NCBI GenBank assembly: GCA_963824935.1
Contig: CAWGRF010000029.1
Coordinates: 1-64,000 of the forward strand
Origin: JACCZX01 sp963824935
Lineage (GTDB): Bacteria; Pseudomonadota; Gammaproteobacteria; Burkholderiales; Burkholderiaceae_F
DNA: 64,000 bases
Direction of reading: 5' to 3'
In this document: positions 1-7,386 of the stretch, piece after piece
Layout: the number at the start of each line of letters is the position of its first letter
How positions within the stretch are numbered: position 1 is the stretch's first letter
Translations under genes and position numbers: made by a program
The notes under the pieces: generated by a model
The model's input: only the letters and a program-made list of their open reading frames with translations
Told to the model about the DNA's origin: nothing
The model's database searches: none

Positions 1-532
1 CAAGACCGTGTTGCGCAGTCCCATCGAAATGCTTGAACCCACCGCGGTCTGAATGACAGTCGTATCGGTAGTCAGGCGCGACAGCACTTCGCCGGTCTTC
101 AAGGTTTCAAAAAACTGTGGACTCTGCTGCAGAACGTGCGAGTAGACCGCAGCGCGCAGATCGGCGGTCACGCGTTCACCCAGCCAAGTCACCATGAAAA
201 AGCGCGATGCAGTGAACACCGCAATCGCGAGAGCCAGCGGAATGAATAGCAGAAACTGGCTGCGGACTGCCGCTAGGCGCTCCGACGAGTTGCTCACGTC
301 GGCGGCGAAGCCATGATCGACCAAGCTTTTATCGCTGCCGGCAGCGCCAGCGTGGCCGCCGCTGCGAGTAGCAGGAACAGCAGCGCGAGTGCGATGGCTT
401 CTTGTACGGCGTCAGGAACGGCAGCAGCGCCAGGAGCGGGCGCACGGTCCGCGCGGATGTAGCGTTTCCGATTCGAACGGAAGATGTTGCCGCGGATGAA
501 GGTAACGTTTGGATAGATGGAGGGCCGGTCAT
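1..532 (-). CDS. ABC exporter, N-terminal transmembrane part (partial, frame-broken)
   Basis: Runs off the low end of the window, so only the 5' part is present. Read on the minus strand, it gives an N-terminal leader ending RPLLALLPFLTPYK. After a frame change near position 400 come hydrophobic helices (ALALLFLLLAAAATLALP), then KSLVDHGF, WLGERVTADLRAAVYSHVL and FETLKTGEVLSRLTTDT. These are typical of the ABC transporter type 1 membrane domain of MsbA-like homodimeric exporters, in which an ATPase domain would follow downstream. The break fits one lost G in an AAGG run (TACAAG-GAAGCC), so a sequencing indel is more likely than a dead gene. The ATG at 532 is the first plausible start. Substrate unknown. 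Confidence 0.7.
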
Positions 533-632
533 GTGTCGTTAGGCCGTGGCCGCATATAGCTTGAGCTCCTCGCCATTCGGCTGCAGCATGACAGTGCTCT
601 CAAAACTAAACTTTGGAATCGGTTGGGCAGCA

Positions 633-902
633 TTAGAGCCGAGGTCCGATTGCCGAAGCAGCCTCGGCCGATGTAACAACCGGGAAAACCTCGAAGTCGA
701 CGAGATCCTTCCACTGGTCCATCCACTCATGCAGCAGCCGGCGGTCCTCGCACTCCATCAGCTGAAAGCAGCGCTGCAGGTCGCTCGTGACCCAGCTGCT
801 GATGTAGCGGAGACCATCTGGAGCCAAGCGACCCCGATCGCGGAAACGGCGGTACACCGGGACCGGATCACCCTTGAAGTGTTCGACGATCATGTAGAGC
901 AT
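633..902 (-). CDS. DUF3303 domain protein
   Basis: An 89-residue protein beginning MLYMIVEHFK, with the run VPVYRRFRDRGRLAPDGLRY and an acidic-aromatic C-terminal half (CFQLMECEDRRLLHEWMDQW). This is the pattern I know from the DUF3303 family: small single-domain proteins of unknown biochemical role related to alpha-beta barrel dimers. Start supported by AAGGAC eight bases upstream of the ATG. It lies 27 bp downstream of the GFA-family gene on the same strand, suggesting cotranscription. No signal peptide or membrane segment, so probably cytoplasmic. Confidence 0.75.
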   Translation of the reverse strand: MLYMIVEHFKGDPVPVYRRFRDRGRLAPDGLRYISSWVTSDLQRCFQLMECEDRRLLHEWMDQWKDLVDFEVFPVVTSAEAASAIGPRL

Positions 903-929
903 GAATGTCCTTCGCAGTAGGACCGGTGA

Positions 930-1335
930 TCAAGTGGGATCTTTGTCGAACGCTTTCGTCCCCGGCGGCAAGTGGACCCACGGATGCCTGCGGCTGTCGT
1001 AGACGGAGACGCTAGGCGCTGGAAAGTTAGGGTCAGCAAACGCACCTACGGCAACGGCCACTGACTCCGTTTCACCCTCTTCTGTGTGGAACACGGTCGT
1101 TCCACAAACTGGGCAGAACCTGAATATGAACTTGGCTCCTTGATCCCCGACGCGGACGTACTCGGTGGCGCCTACCGAAGACTCTGAAGGGAGCAGAGAA
1201 GCTGGCCAGTGCTGCGAAGACACTGCCGGTTCTTTGCTGGCAGGCGAGACAGTGGCAAATACCCACGCCTAGTGGCTCGCCTTCGACTTGAACGCGTAGT
1301 TGTCCGCACGTACAAGACGCTGTTCGCGAAGGCAT
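930..1335 (-). CDS. GFA/CENP-V family zinc protein (frame-broken)
   Basis: Glutathione-dependent formaldehyde-activating (GFA) fold protein of about 134 residues. The zinc ligands are all visible: CTCGQL near residue 8, CHCLACQQRTGS near residue 28, and FCPVCGTTVFH in the second half. The first frame runs to APFRV. The second frame carries GATEYVRVGDQ to the end. The join lies around 1171-1182, where one base is out of phase. Both halves together give a normal-length family member, so an indel error is likely. Start ATG at 1335 is preceded by GAGG at good spacing. Enzymatic substrate unknown; many members are not formaldehyde-specific. Confidence 0.75.
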
Positions 1336-1424
1336 TAAGCACCTCGTCGGATGCTTCTCGTGACGCTGACCGCAGCAACTCTGGCTCGGGAAACACGCAT
1401 AGGCTTTACCGTGCTCGCTGAGCG

Positions 1425-3077
1425 TTATCCCGCGTCCTGCAGATACTTGTGGACGAAAGCGATCGCCATGCTGCCCTCGCCAACCGCGGAGGCAACGCGC
1501 TTGACCGGGCTCAACCTCACGTCCCCGCAGGCGAAAACACCGGGGACGCTCGATTCGAGCAGGTAGGGATCGCGGCTGTGCGACCAGCGCCCAGCCTTCA
1601 CGACGTCGTCACCGGTCAGGACATATCCTCGTGCATCGCGTGCGATCTCCGCCGGCAGCCAATCGGTCTCTGCGTCGGCGCCAATGAAAGCGAAAAGGCC
1701 GCCACAGTCTTGTCGGCGCATCTTTGCGCTTGCGCCATCGCGTATGTCGACTGCTGTCAGGTGCGTGTCGCCGTGCGCGGCGACCACTTCCGAGCGCAGC
1801 TGCACCTTCACGTTCGATTTCCCGCGGAGCTGCTCGATCAGATAACGCGACATGCTCTTCTCAAGGGAATCGCCCCGGACGACGAGCGTGACGGTTCGCG
1901 CGTGATTGGCGAAGAACATCGCGGCCTGGCCAGCCGAGTTGCCGGCGCCAATGAGGTGGACGTCGAGTCCATGCGTTGCGCTCGCTTCGCTGCGCGCTGC
2001 GCCGTAGTAAATGCCCTTGCCGATGAGCCGCTCGAAGCCGTCGATCGCGAGCCGTCGCCACGCGACGCCCATCGCAAGGATGACAGTCCGCGCCTGGACG
2101 ACATCGTCGTCATCGAGGTAGATCCGACGCGTTTTCGGATCGATGCGATCGACGGAGCGCGTGACCAGGATCTCAGCTCCGAGCCGCCCAGCCTGCTTGA
2201 GCGCGCGGCTCGCGAGCTCATCGCCCGAGACGCCACTGGGGAAACCGAGATAGTTCTCGATGCGCGAGGACGTCCCTGCCTGACCACCGGGTGCCTCGCG
2301 CTCTACCACCAGCGTGCTCAAGCCTTCGGATGCGCCATATACCGCTGCCGCCATACCTGCCGGGCCACCACCGATGATGAGGGTGTCGTACTCGGCAAGG
2401 CGTGCTGTTGTTTGAAGTCCAAGGCGCTGCGCAAGGTCGCGCATCGCAGGCCGATTGAGGAGCGTCCCATCGGCAAGCCGCACCGCAGGACAATCTTCAT
2501 CCACTGGACGCATTCCGGACCAACGCGTCGGCAGGTCAGGCGCATCGGGCGTCATCCACTCATGCGTTATTTGGTTGCGCGCGAGAAACTGGCGCAACTT
2601 GCCGCAGGCATTGTCCCAGCGGTGACCGACGATGGTGACACGTGGCTTCGGCGCCTCGGCCTCGATGCCCTGCATGCCGCCGATGCGCTCGCGCGCCAGC
2701 GCACCGACCTGCAAGGCGATCTCGGGTGATGCCGCCGCGATCGCGTAATACTCTCGGATCTCCACGCGCATGACGCGAGAAGGTTCTGACGCCCGATAAC
2801 CTCCGTAGAGCGGCGTGCCAAGGGCGACCGGCAGTTCGCCGAAAATGACACCGGGGACGCGCCAGCCCAGGGTGCGCTCGACCCCGTCGAACAATTTGAC
2901 GACCTCGATCTTGCCGGCGAGAACCGCGAACAGCGCACGCTCCGCTCCGCCCTCATACGCGGCGTATTCCCCGGCACCGAGGTGCAGGTCGGCAGACGTC
3001 CGCGCGAGGCGCTCGAGTTCAGGCACTGCGAGTGTCGAGAACAGCGGAATTGCCCGCACGTCTTCAATCGTTAGCAT
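1425..3077 (-). CDS. cNMP-binding / glutaredoxin-like / thioredoxin-reductase-like fusion
   Basis: 550-residue soluble protein with three parts. Residues 1-135 form a cyclic-nucleotide-binding fold (IPLFSTLAVPELERLA, then an effector-type beta roll). Residues 145-215 form a thioredoxin/glutaredoxin-like segment (VTIVGHRWDNACGKLRQFL). From about 229 an FAD/NAD(P)H pyridine-nucleotide oxidoreductase begins with IIGGGPAGMAA, has a second dinucleotide motif LIGAGNSAGQAA near 375, and ends with the FAD motif GVFACGDVR. The CxxC pair of classical TrxR is replaced by YYGAARSE near 358. That substitution is, as far as I recall, typical of this fused subfamily. Likely a redox enzyme gated by a nucleotide or using an alternative acceptor; the true substrate is unknown. 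Confidence 0.85.
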   Translation of the reverse strand: MLTIEDVRAIPLFSTLAVPELERLARTSADLHLGAGEYAAYEGGAERALFAVLAGKIEVVKLFDGVERTLGWRVPGVIFGELPVALGTPLYGGYRASEPSRVMRVEIREYYAIAAASPEIALQVGALARERIGGMQGIEAEAPKPRVTIVGHRWDNACGKLRQFLARNQITHEWMTPDAPDLPTRWSGMRPVDEDCPAVRLADGTLLNRPAMRDLAQRLGLQTTARLAEYDTLIIGGGPAGMAAAVYGASEGLSTLVVEREAPGGQAGTSSRIENYLGFPSGVSGDELASRALKQAGRLGAEILVTRSVDRIDPKTRRIYLDDDDVVQARTVILAMGVAWRRLAIDGFERLIGKGIYYGAARSEASATHGLDVHLIGAGNSAGQAAMFFANHARTVTLVVRGDSLEKSMSRYLIEQLRGKSNVKVQLRSEVVAAHGDTHLTAVDIRDGASAKMRRQDCGGLFAFIGADAETDWLPAEIARDARGYVLTGDDVVKAGRWSHSRDPYLLESSVPGVFACGDVRLSPVKRVASAVGEGSMAIAFVHKYLQDAG

Positions 3078-3149
3078 GGTTTGGTCAAAGCACGAAGTGA
3101 GGGCAGACCACGATTTGAGGATTACACATCTATGCCGTCAGTTTCACGG

Positions 3150-3270
3150 CTACTTGACCGCGGGCTCCGCGTTCAGCAGTTCCCGCGCAACTCGCCACCG
3201 ACCATCGGCTTCGTTACGCCACACAATGATCGAGCGAACGTTGGTGGCGGGCCCGTGTTGGTGGCTCACT
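3150..3270 (-). pseudogene. C-terminal fragment of a SnoaL/DUF4440-like protein
   Basis: In the gap between two genes, the minus strand encodes an ending that reads SIIVWRNEADGRWRVARELL followed by NAEPAVK and a stop. This is the characteristic last strand and tail of NTF2-like (SnoaL/DUF4440) proteins (R-x-ADGRWRVAREL). The rest of the roughly 130-residue fold is missing, because the neighbouring small membrane gene occupies the upstream DNA. It is therefore a remnant or a recombination leftover. Identification rests on one motif. Confidence 0.4.
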
Positions 3271-3276
3271 CGACGG

Positions 3277-3498
3277 CTACCCCTTCTTGTTGCCGAGAAC
3301 AAGCAGTAGCCCGCCGATCACGATGGCGCCTATACCCGCCCACATTGGGATATTGACGGTTTCCTTTTCCTTGACGGAGAGTTCGATAGGGCCAACTTTG
3401 ACGGCGGTTGTGTCCTTGGTGTAGCTGAACCCGCCGTAGACCAAGCCGAGCACGCCGGCGACGATAAGCACGATGGCGATTAGTCTTGTGGTGTTCAT
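3277..3498 (-). CDS. Small two-helix membrane protein
   Basis: 73 residues with two hydrophobic segments: IAIVLIVAGVLGLVYGGF at the N terminus and IGAIVIGGLLLVLG near the C terminus. Between them is a soluble loop containing VGPIELSVKEKETVNIP. Proteins of this pattern are common in proteobacteria and have no assigned function. AAGG seven bases before the ATG at 3498 supports the start. It follows another tiny membrane gene by 28 bp on the same strand. Confidence 0.65.
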   Translation of the reverse strand: MNTTRLIAIVLIVAGVLGLVYGGFSYTKDTTAVKVGPIELSVKEKETVNIPMWAGIGAIVIGGLLLVLGNKKG

Positions 3499-3526
3499 CT
3501 GGCCTTCGTCTCCAATGAATGGACGC

Positions 3527-3727
3527 TCACTTCAGCTTGCCAATGAAGCGATAGACAGCAATTAGAAATCCGAATCCGACATACATCCCCAACAACGCAA
3601 CAAGCATTAGTTTCGCCAACACGACGCTGATGATTTCCGTTCTCGACAGAAGAATAATTGTGCCAGCGAGACCGATAAACGAAGCAGCGATGCCGGCGGC
3701 GATTATCAACGTCCTGCTTCTTGGCAT
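3527..3727 (-). CDS. Small two-helix membrane protein, unrecognised
   Basis: 66 residues with two membrane segments (IIAAGIAASFIGLAGTIILL and LMLVALLGMYVGFGFLIAVY) and a basic C-terminal end (GKLK). I do not recognise a family. There is no clear Shine-Dalgarno sequence before the ATG at 3727, and the gene starts only 16 bp after the enoyl-CoA hydratase stop, so it may be translated from that transcript. Hydrophobicity favours a real membrane peptide, but it is short. Confidence 0.45.
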   Translation of the reverse strand: MPRSRTLIIAAGIAASFIGLAGTIILLSRTEIISVVLAKLMLVALLGMYVGFGFLIAVYRFIGKLK

Positions 3728-3742
3728 ACGTTATGCGAGCGA

Positions 3743-4558
3743 TCACCGGATTTTGGCGAAGTCGCCATGCCGACCGAGGCCGCCCTTGAAGCGGCTCGCA
3801 CCCGATACACCGTCCGCGATGAGGGCTTCGCGCCCGTTGTACCATTCCTGGATCAACGCGTCGCGTACGCTAAGCCCGTGACTCTTGATTGCGGAGCGTC
3901 GATCGGCGCGCACGCACACCTGTGGGAAGCGTGCAATCTCCTGTGCAAGTTCCTCTGCTTTCTTACGGGCGCCCCCTTTGGGTGTGACGTATTCGCACAA
4001 GCCGATGTTCAAGCACTCCTCCGCCGGGATTTTTCGCCCCGTGAGAGTGATTTCCAGTGCTCGACCCTGGCCGACGATTCGGGGCAACCGCACGGTTCCT
4101 CCGTCAATCAGCGGTACTCCCCAACGGCGGCAATAAACGCCGAAGTAGGAATCTTCCGCCATCACTCTGAAGTCGCACCATAGCCCCAGTTCCATACCCC
4201 CCGCGACGGCAGGTCCCTCGATTGCCGCAATGACTGGCTTGTCCAACTCAAGCCGAGATGGCCCCATCGGTCCGCGCGGAATTTCACTACCGTTGCCACG
4301 CGGCCGTGCAGCGGGAATATCGAGCTCCCCGAGCGGATAATCAGCGTTGAGCGTGCTGACGTACTTAAGATCCCAACCCGCGCAAAACGCCCCGCCTGCG
4401 CCGTAGAAGACCGCAACCGAAGCATCCTTATCGGCATCGAATTCAAGAAAGGCGGCTGTCAGCGCATCCGCACTCTCGGGGTCCATAGCGTTGCGGGCTT
4501 CGGGTCGGTCGTGAATAACTGTCCAGACCGGTCCGACTCTCTCAATTCGCACTGCCAT
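3743..4558 (-). CDS. Enoyl-CoA hydratase/isomerase (crotonase) family
   Basis: 271 residues from the ATG at 4558, chosen because AAGGAG lies eight bases upstream; an upstream in-frame ATG at 4591 is less likely. Crotonase signatures: GAGGAFCAGWDLK (first oxyanion loop), VAGGMELGLWCDFRV (second oxyanion loop with the first catalytic Glu) and GVPLIDGGTVRLPRIVG. The second catalytic Glu of true hydratases (FGxPE) is not present; the region reads FGVYCRRWGVP. It may therefore be another crotonase reaction than simple hydration. It lies just after attC site B and could be a former integron cassette, although I see no attC at its own 3' end. Confidence 0.85.
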   Translation of the reverse strand: MAVRIERVGPVWTVIHDRPEARNAMDPESADALTAAFLEFDADKDASVAVFYGAGGAFCAGWDLKYVSTLNADYPLGELDIPAARPRGNGSEIPRGPMGPSRLELDKPVIAAIEGPAVAGGMELGLWCDFRVMAEDSYFGVYCRRWGVPLIDGGTVRLPRIVGQGRALEITLTGRKIPAEECLNIGLCEYVTPKGGARKKAEELAQEIARFPQVCVRADRRSAIKSHGLSVRDALIQEWYNGREALIADGVSGASRFKGGLGRHGDFAKIR

Positions 4559-4607
4559 ATTGGATCTCCTTGGGTTGGTCATTGGACGCACTCGGCACGG
4601 TCTTGGC

Positions 4608-4717
4608 GCCCAACGATCTGCCGATAAGCTACGGGCCGCAGGCGACCGTCAGCTTCGTCGGCTTGTTAGAACGCGGCAACGCCGCTTGCCTGCGTCCCTT
4701 GCAGCGCGATGTTAGGT
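4608..4717 (-). other. attC-type recombination site B (integron cassette end)
   Basis: Read on the minus strand, the site begins with ACCTAAC (RYYYAAC) at 4711-4717 and ends with GTTGGGC (GTTRRRY) at 4608-4614, giving 110 bp. Inside are a short hairpin GCGGC-GTT-GCCGC and a longer GCAGGC/GCCTGC pair, so it can fold as a stem. The TAA stop of the upstream homocysteine S-methyltransferase lies inside ACCTAAC, an arrangement usual for integron gene cassettes. A second attC-like start (CTAACAAGCCGACG) inside suggests a composite site. Confidence 0.6.
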
Positions 4718-5671
4718 CGCTTGCCTGAAGAGCGGTGAACACGCCGCAGCGATCTGCTCGACATGGCGGTGGTCGGTGCCGCAACAACCGCCCATAACGT
4801 TCAGCTGCGAATGGCGGCGCTTGAGCTGGGCATGCTGTGTACCGAGTTCTGTCGGATCCCCAATATCGAGCTCGGCCGATTCGTTTAACTCAGCGTGGCT
4901 CTTGCGCGATGCGTTGGCGCGTAGGCCGCGAATCCTTCGCGCCCAAGGCTCCCCTTCAGCTAGTACGTGGTCGAAGTGCGAGGGATGAGCGCAGTTGATC
5001 ATGTAGTAGGAGGGGTAGCCCGACGTGGCAGTATCGACCTGCTCAATGGCCGCGCGCAGTGTTTGACCAGTCGGAAGCCGGCCGTCAGTTTCCACCGTGA
5101 AAGATATCGCGACCGGCATCCCCGCGCGCTCGGCCGCCTTCGTGATCCCCACCGCTTCTTCCGCGTAGTTCATCGTGATCGCGGTGACCATGTCGGCGGC
5201 ACTGTCCTCGAAGACCCGGATCTGATCCGCGTGATAGCTTTGGGCCTCTTGCTCCGACATCGTCTTGCCCGGGATATACCCGTCTCCCCGCGGACCGACG
5301 CATCCGCTAATGACGACTGTCTTGGCGTCACCCTTAAACTCACCTCGGATCTCCTCAAGCAGGTGGATCGCCCGTCGGTTCGCATCCGCCAACTCCTTCG
5401 CGGTGTAACCCAGCTTCGTACCCCAGTCCGCGCTGGCCCGCCAAGTTGCGCTCTCCAAGATGAGCCCCGTACCAAACCGACGTGCCAGTTCGGCATAGGT
5501 GAGAAAGTACTTTCGTAGCGCAGCCTCACCTCCGTGACGCTTGAGTAAGTCAAAGGCGGCGAATTCGGGTAGTTCGAGCCCCTCCAGAAAGATGAGTGTG
5601 GTCTCAAGCCCACCGTCAGTGAGAAAGAAATTACCGCCAAGCTGCGGCAAGGACTTTCGGAGTTCAGCCAT
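4712..5671 (-). CDS. Homocysteine S-methyltransferase family protein
   Basis: 319 residues. The N terminus FFLTDGGLETTLIF is the conserved strand of Hcy/betaine methyltransferases. The three zinc-binding cysteines are visible: MINCAHP in the middle and VMGGCCGTDHRH near the C terminus. It transfers a methyl group to homocysteine from a donor such as S-methylmethionine; donor specificity cannot be read here. The start has GGAGGTGACAA immediately upstream. It lies between attC sites A and B, with its stop codon inside site B, so it looks like a complete integron cassette encoding a metabolic enzyme. Confidence 0.88.
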   Translation of the reverse strand: MAELRKSLPQLGGNFFLTDGGLETTLIFLEGLELPEFAAFDLLKRHGGEAALRKYFLTYAELARRFGTGLILESATWRASADWGTKLGYTAKELADANRRAIHLLEEIRGEFKGDAKTVVISGCVGPRGDGYIPGKTMSEQEAQSYHADQIRVFEDSAADMVTAITMNYAEEAVGITKAAERAGMPVAISFTVETDGRLPTGQTLRAAIEQVDTATSGYPSYYMINCAHPSHFDHVLAEGEPWARRIRGLRANASRKSHAELNESAELDIGDPTELGTQHAQLKRRHSQLNVMGGCCGTDHRHVEQIAAACSPLFRQAT

Positions 5672-5698
5672 TTGTCACCTCCGTTTGCTGTTCCGGCG

Positions 5699-5793
5699 AC
5701 CTAACGTTCCGCTAATCTGCCGCCGAGGGAGCGCAGCGACGAGGGACTCAGCAAGCCCGCTTGCCGACGGTCAGCTTGAGCGCGATGTTAGGC
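5699..5793 (-). other. attC-type recombination site A (integron cassette end)
   Basis: On the minus strand GCCTAAC (5787-5793) and GTTAGGT (5699-5705) are 95 bp apart and inversely complementary, fitting the RYYYAAC/GTTRRRY ends of integron attC sites. Next to them GCTCAAGCTG on one side can pair with CAGATTAGC on the other if one base is left unpaired, like the extrahelical base of true attC stems. The inner part contains a GAGGGA...TCCCTC type dyad. It separates the FAD oxidoreductase from the homocysteine methyltransferase gene. Confidence 0.75.
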
Positions 5794-5805
5794 GCATGAC
5801 CTCGT

Positions 5806-7186
5806 CTAGCGCGGCTTGATGTTCTGGTTCATCCGGAAGAAGTTCGTCGGGTCGTACTTCTTCTTGAGCTCCACCAGCCGGTTGTACGTCGCACCGTAGG
5901 CGAACGCGATGCGGTCGTCTCGTCTGTGCGAGGAAGTTGATGTACGCGCCGCGCTGGCGAACGGCTGCACTTGGCGAGAACTTGCGCGCCCAGGCAATGC
6001 AGCGCTCGTCCTCGGCGGCCGACTCCCAGCGTCCGTGCACATTCATCACGTAGTTGGCGTCCCGGCTCGAGTAGGCCATCGCCTCGGGCGCGACGCGGGC
6101 TGTCTGGCCGCCGATCGTGCCGACGAAGATCTCGCACTGCGGCGACGGCAGCTTGCCGGCGTATTCGATGATGGCGTCGATCGCGCCGTCGCTGAGCTGC
6201 GAGAAGTTGTGCGACTTCCAGTAGTTGCGCGCGCCCGGCGCCAGCAGCGGATCGAAGGCCTGCTGCCAGGCGGTGTACGGCTGCACGCCGACGTGCTCGC
6301 CAAGCGCCGTGCCGAACCCGCGGAGCGGCTCGATCAGCTTCTCGCCCTGCGCGGGGTCGCCCGCATAGCACACGGCAAGCGCGACCATCTCTTTCCGTGG
6401 ACGTTCGCGGGCAGGAACGGCAGCGGCGGGCGCCTTTCGCGTGACCATCCAGACGTTGAGCTCCTCCGGCATCGTCTCGGTGAAACGGGCGAACTGCGTG
6501 AGCACCGACTTCGCCTGGTCGAACGGAAAGACGATGAGTCCGCTCAGCACATCCGGCCCGACGGGATGGAGCCGGAACTCGAAGCGGGTGACGATGCCGA
6601 AGTTCCCACCGCCGCCACGCAGGCCCCAGAAGAGATCGGCGTTTTCCGTTTCGCTGGCGCGCACCTGACTGCCATCCGCCGTAACGACATCCGCGGAGAG
6701 CAAGTTGTCGACGGTCATGCCGTACTTCCGGCTCAGCCAGCCGAAGCCGCCGCCGAGCGTCAGGCCGGCCACGCCCGTGGTCGAGTTGATGCCCAACGGC
6801 GTGGCGAGGCCGTGCGCCTGCGCGGCCGTGTCGAAGTCGGCGAGGGTGCAGCCGGGCTCGACCGTCGCCCGCGCGGGCATTCGGGTCGACCTGGACTGCT
6901 CTTCATCAGCGAGAGGTCGATCATGAGGCCGTCGTCGCACACGGCATTGCCCGCGATGTTGTGCCCGCCTCCTCGGATCGAGACGAGCAGGTTTCTGCTT
7001 GCGCGCGAACTTGACGGCCTGGACGACATCTTCAGGCGACGTGCAGCGGGCGATCAGCGCTGGCCTGCGGTCGATCATGGCGTTCCAGATCTGGCGCACC
7101 TCGTCGTAGCCTGCGTCGCCAGGGAGAAGTACATCGCCCCGGAACTGCGCTGAACTCGTCGATCGTCGTCTTTGTAACTGCTTCAT
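5806..7186 (-). CDS. FAD-dependent oxidoreductase, berberine-bridge (BBE) type, several frame breaks
   Basis: About 460 residues when the frames are joined. FAD-binding-4 domain: ARCTSPEDVVQAVKFAR, then GGGHNIAGNAV, whose His is the usual covalent flavin site, then GLTLGGGFGWLSRKYGMTVDNL. Substrate and BBE domains follow, ending with YNRLVELKKKYDPTNFF and NQNI. The frame changes near 6990-7005, twice near 6870-6900, and near 5920. Stop TGA at 5806. In the broken frame translation would continue into attC site A. Start ATG at 7186 has AAGGAGG upstream. First cassette after the attI-like site. Probable oxidase of small alcohols, sugars or aromatics; substrate unknown. Confidence 0.82.
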
Positions 7187-7204
7187 GCTTGCCTCCTTTG
7201 TTAA

Positions 7205-7265
7205 GCCTAACGTGTTTTAGATATCACACCGCCGTCGGATAACACCGGCGCCTGTCGGATAACAC
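7205..7265 (-). other. attI-like integron insertion site with two direct repeats
   Basis: Minus strand: two direct copies of GTGTTATCCGAC (RC of 7254-7265 and 7234-7245) spaced 20 bp apart, then CTAAAACACGTTAGGC, ending in the core site GTTAGGC at 7205-7211. attI sites of mobile integrons have the same plan: two direct integrase-binding repeats and then CTAAAACAAAGTTAGGC in the class 1 site as I remember it. The first cassette RBS and ATG follow directly. The core is next to, and points into, the array bearing attC A and B. Confidence 0.65.
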
Positions 7266-7316
7266 TTTCTGCTTTCACGCAGAAAACTCTACCCAGCCGT
7301 CGACTTACGGCCTCTA

Positions 7317-7332
7317 CTGTATGAATGTACAG
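7317..7332. promoter_or_regulatory. LexA (SOS) box
   Basis: CTGTATGAATGTACAG matches CTG-N10-CAG with the extended arms CTGTA/TACAG, the classical LexA operator. It lies 51 bp beyond the outer attI-like repeat. In mobile integrons a LexA box in this position controls the divergent integrase promoter. Here the plus-strand side holds only about 50 bp before the 3' end of the AttH-like gene. A stray GTG-AAA-GCT frame stops after five codons, so no integrase remains to be regulated. Confidence 0.75.
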
Positions 7333-7386
7333 CATTAACACGCTCGTGAAAGCTGCCAACTAACCCGACGGGACTCTTCCGAGCCC

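Noticed and set aside
538..544. GTTAGGC, another integron core-like heptamer near the ABC exporter start
   Set aside because: No partner RYYYAAC at a suitable distance and no pairing arms, so not called as an attC site.
1449..2729. A 426-codon plus-strand open frame
   Set aside because: Antisense shadow of the cNMP/TrxR-like gene, with no family motifs.
5909..7153. A 414-codon plus-strand open frame
   Set aside because: Antisense to the FAD oxidoreductase; the minus strand has clear flavin-binding motifs despite its frame breaks. It is also not an integrase: no tyrosine-recombinase R-H-R-Y pattern.
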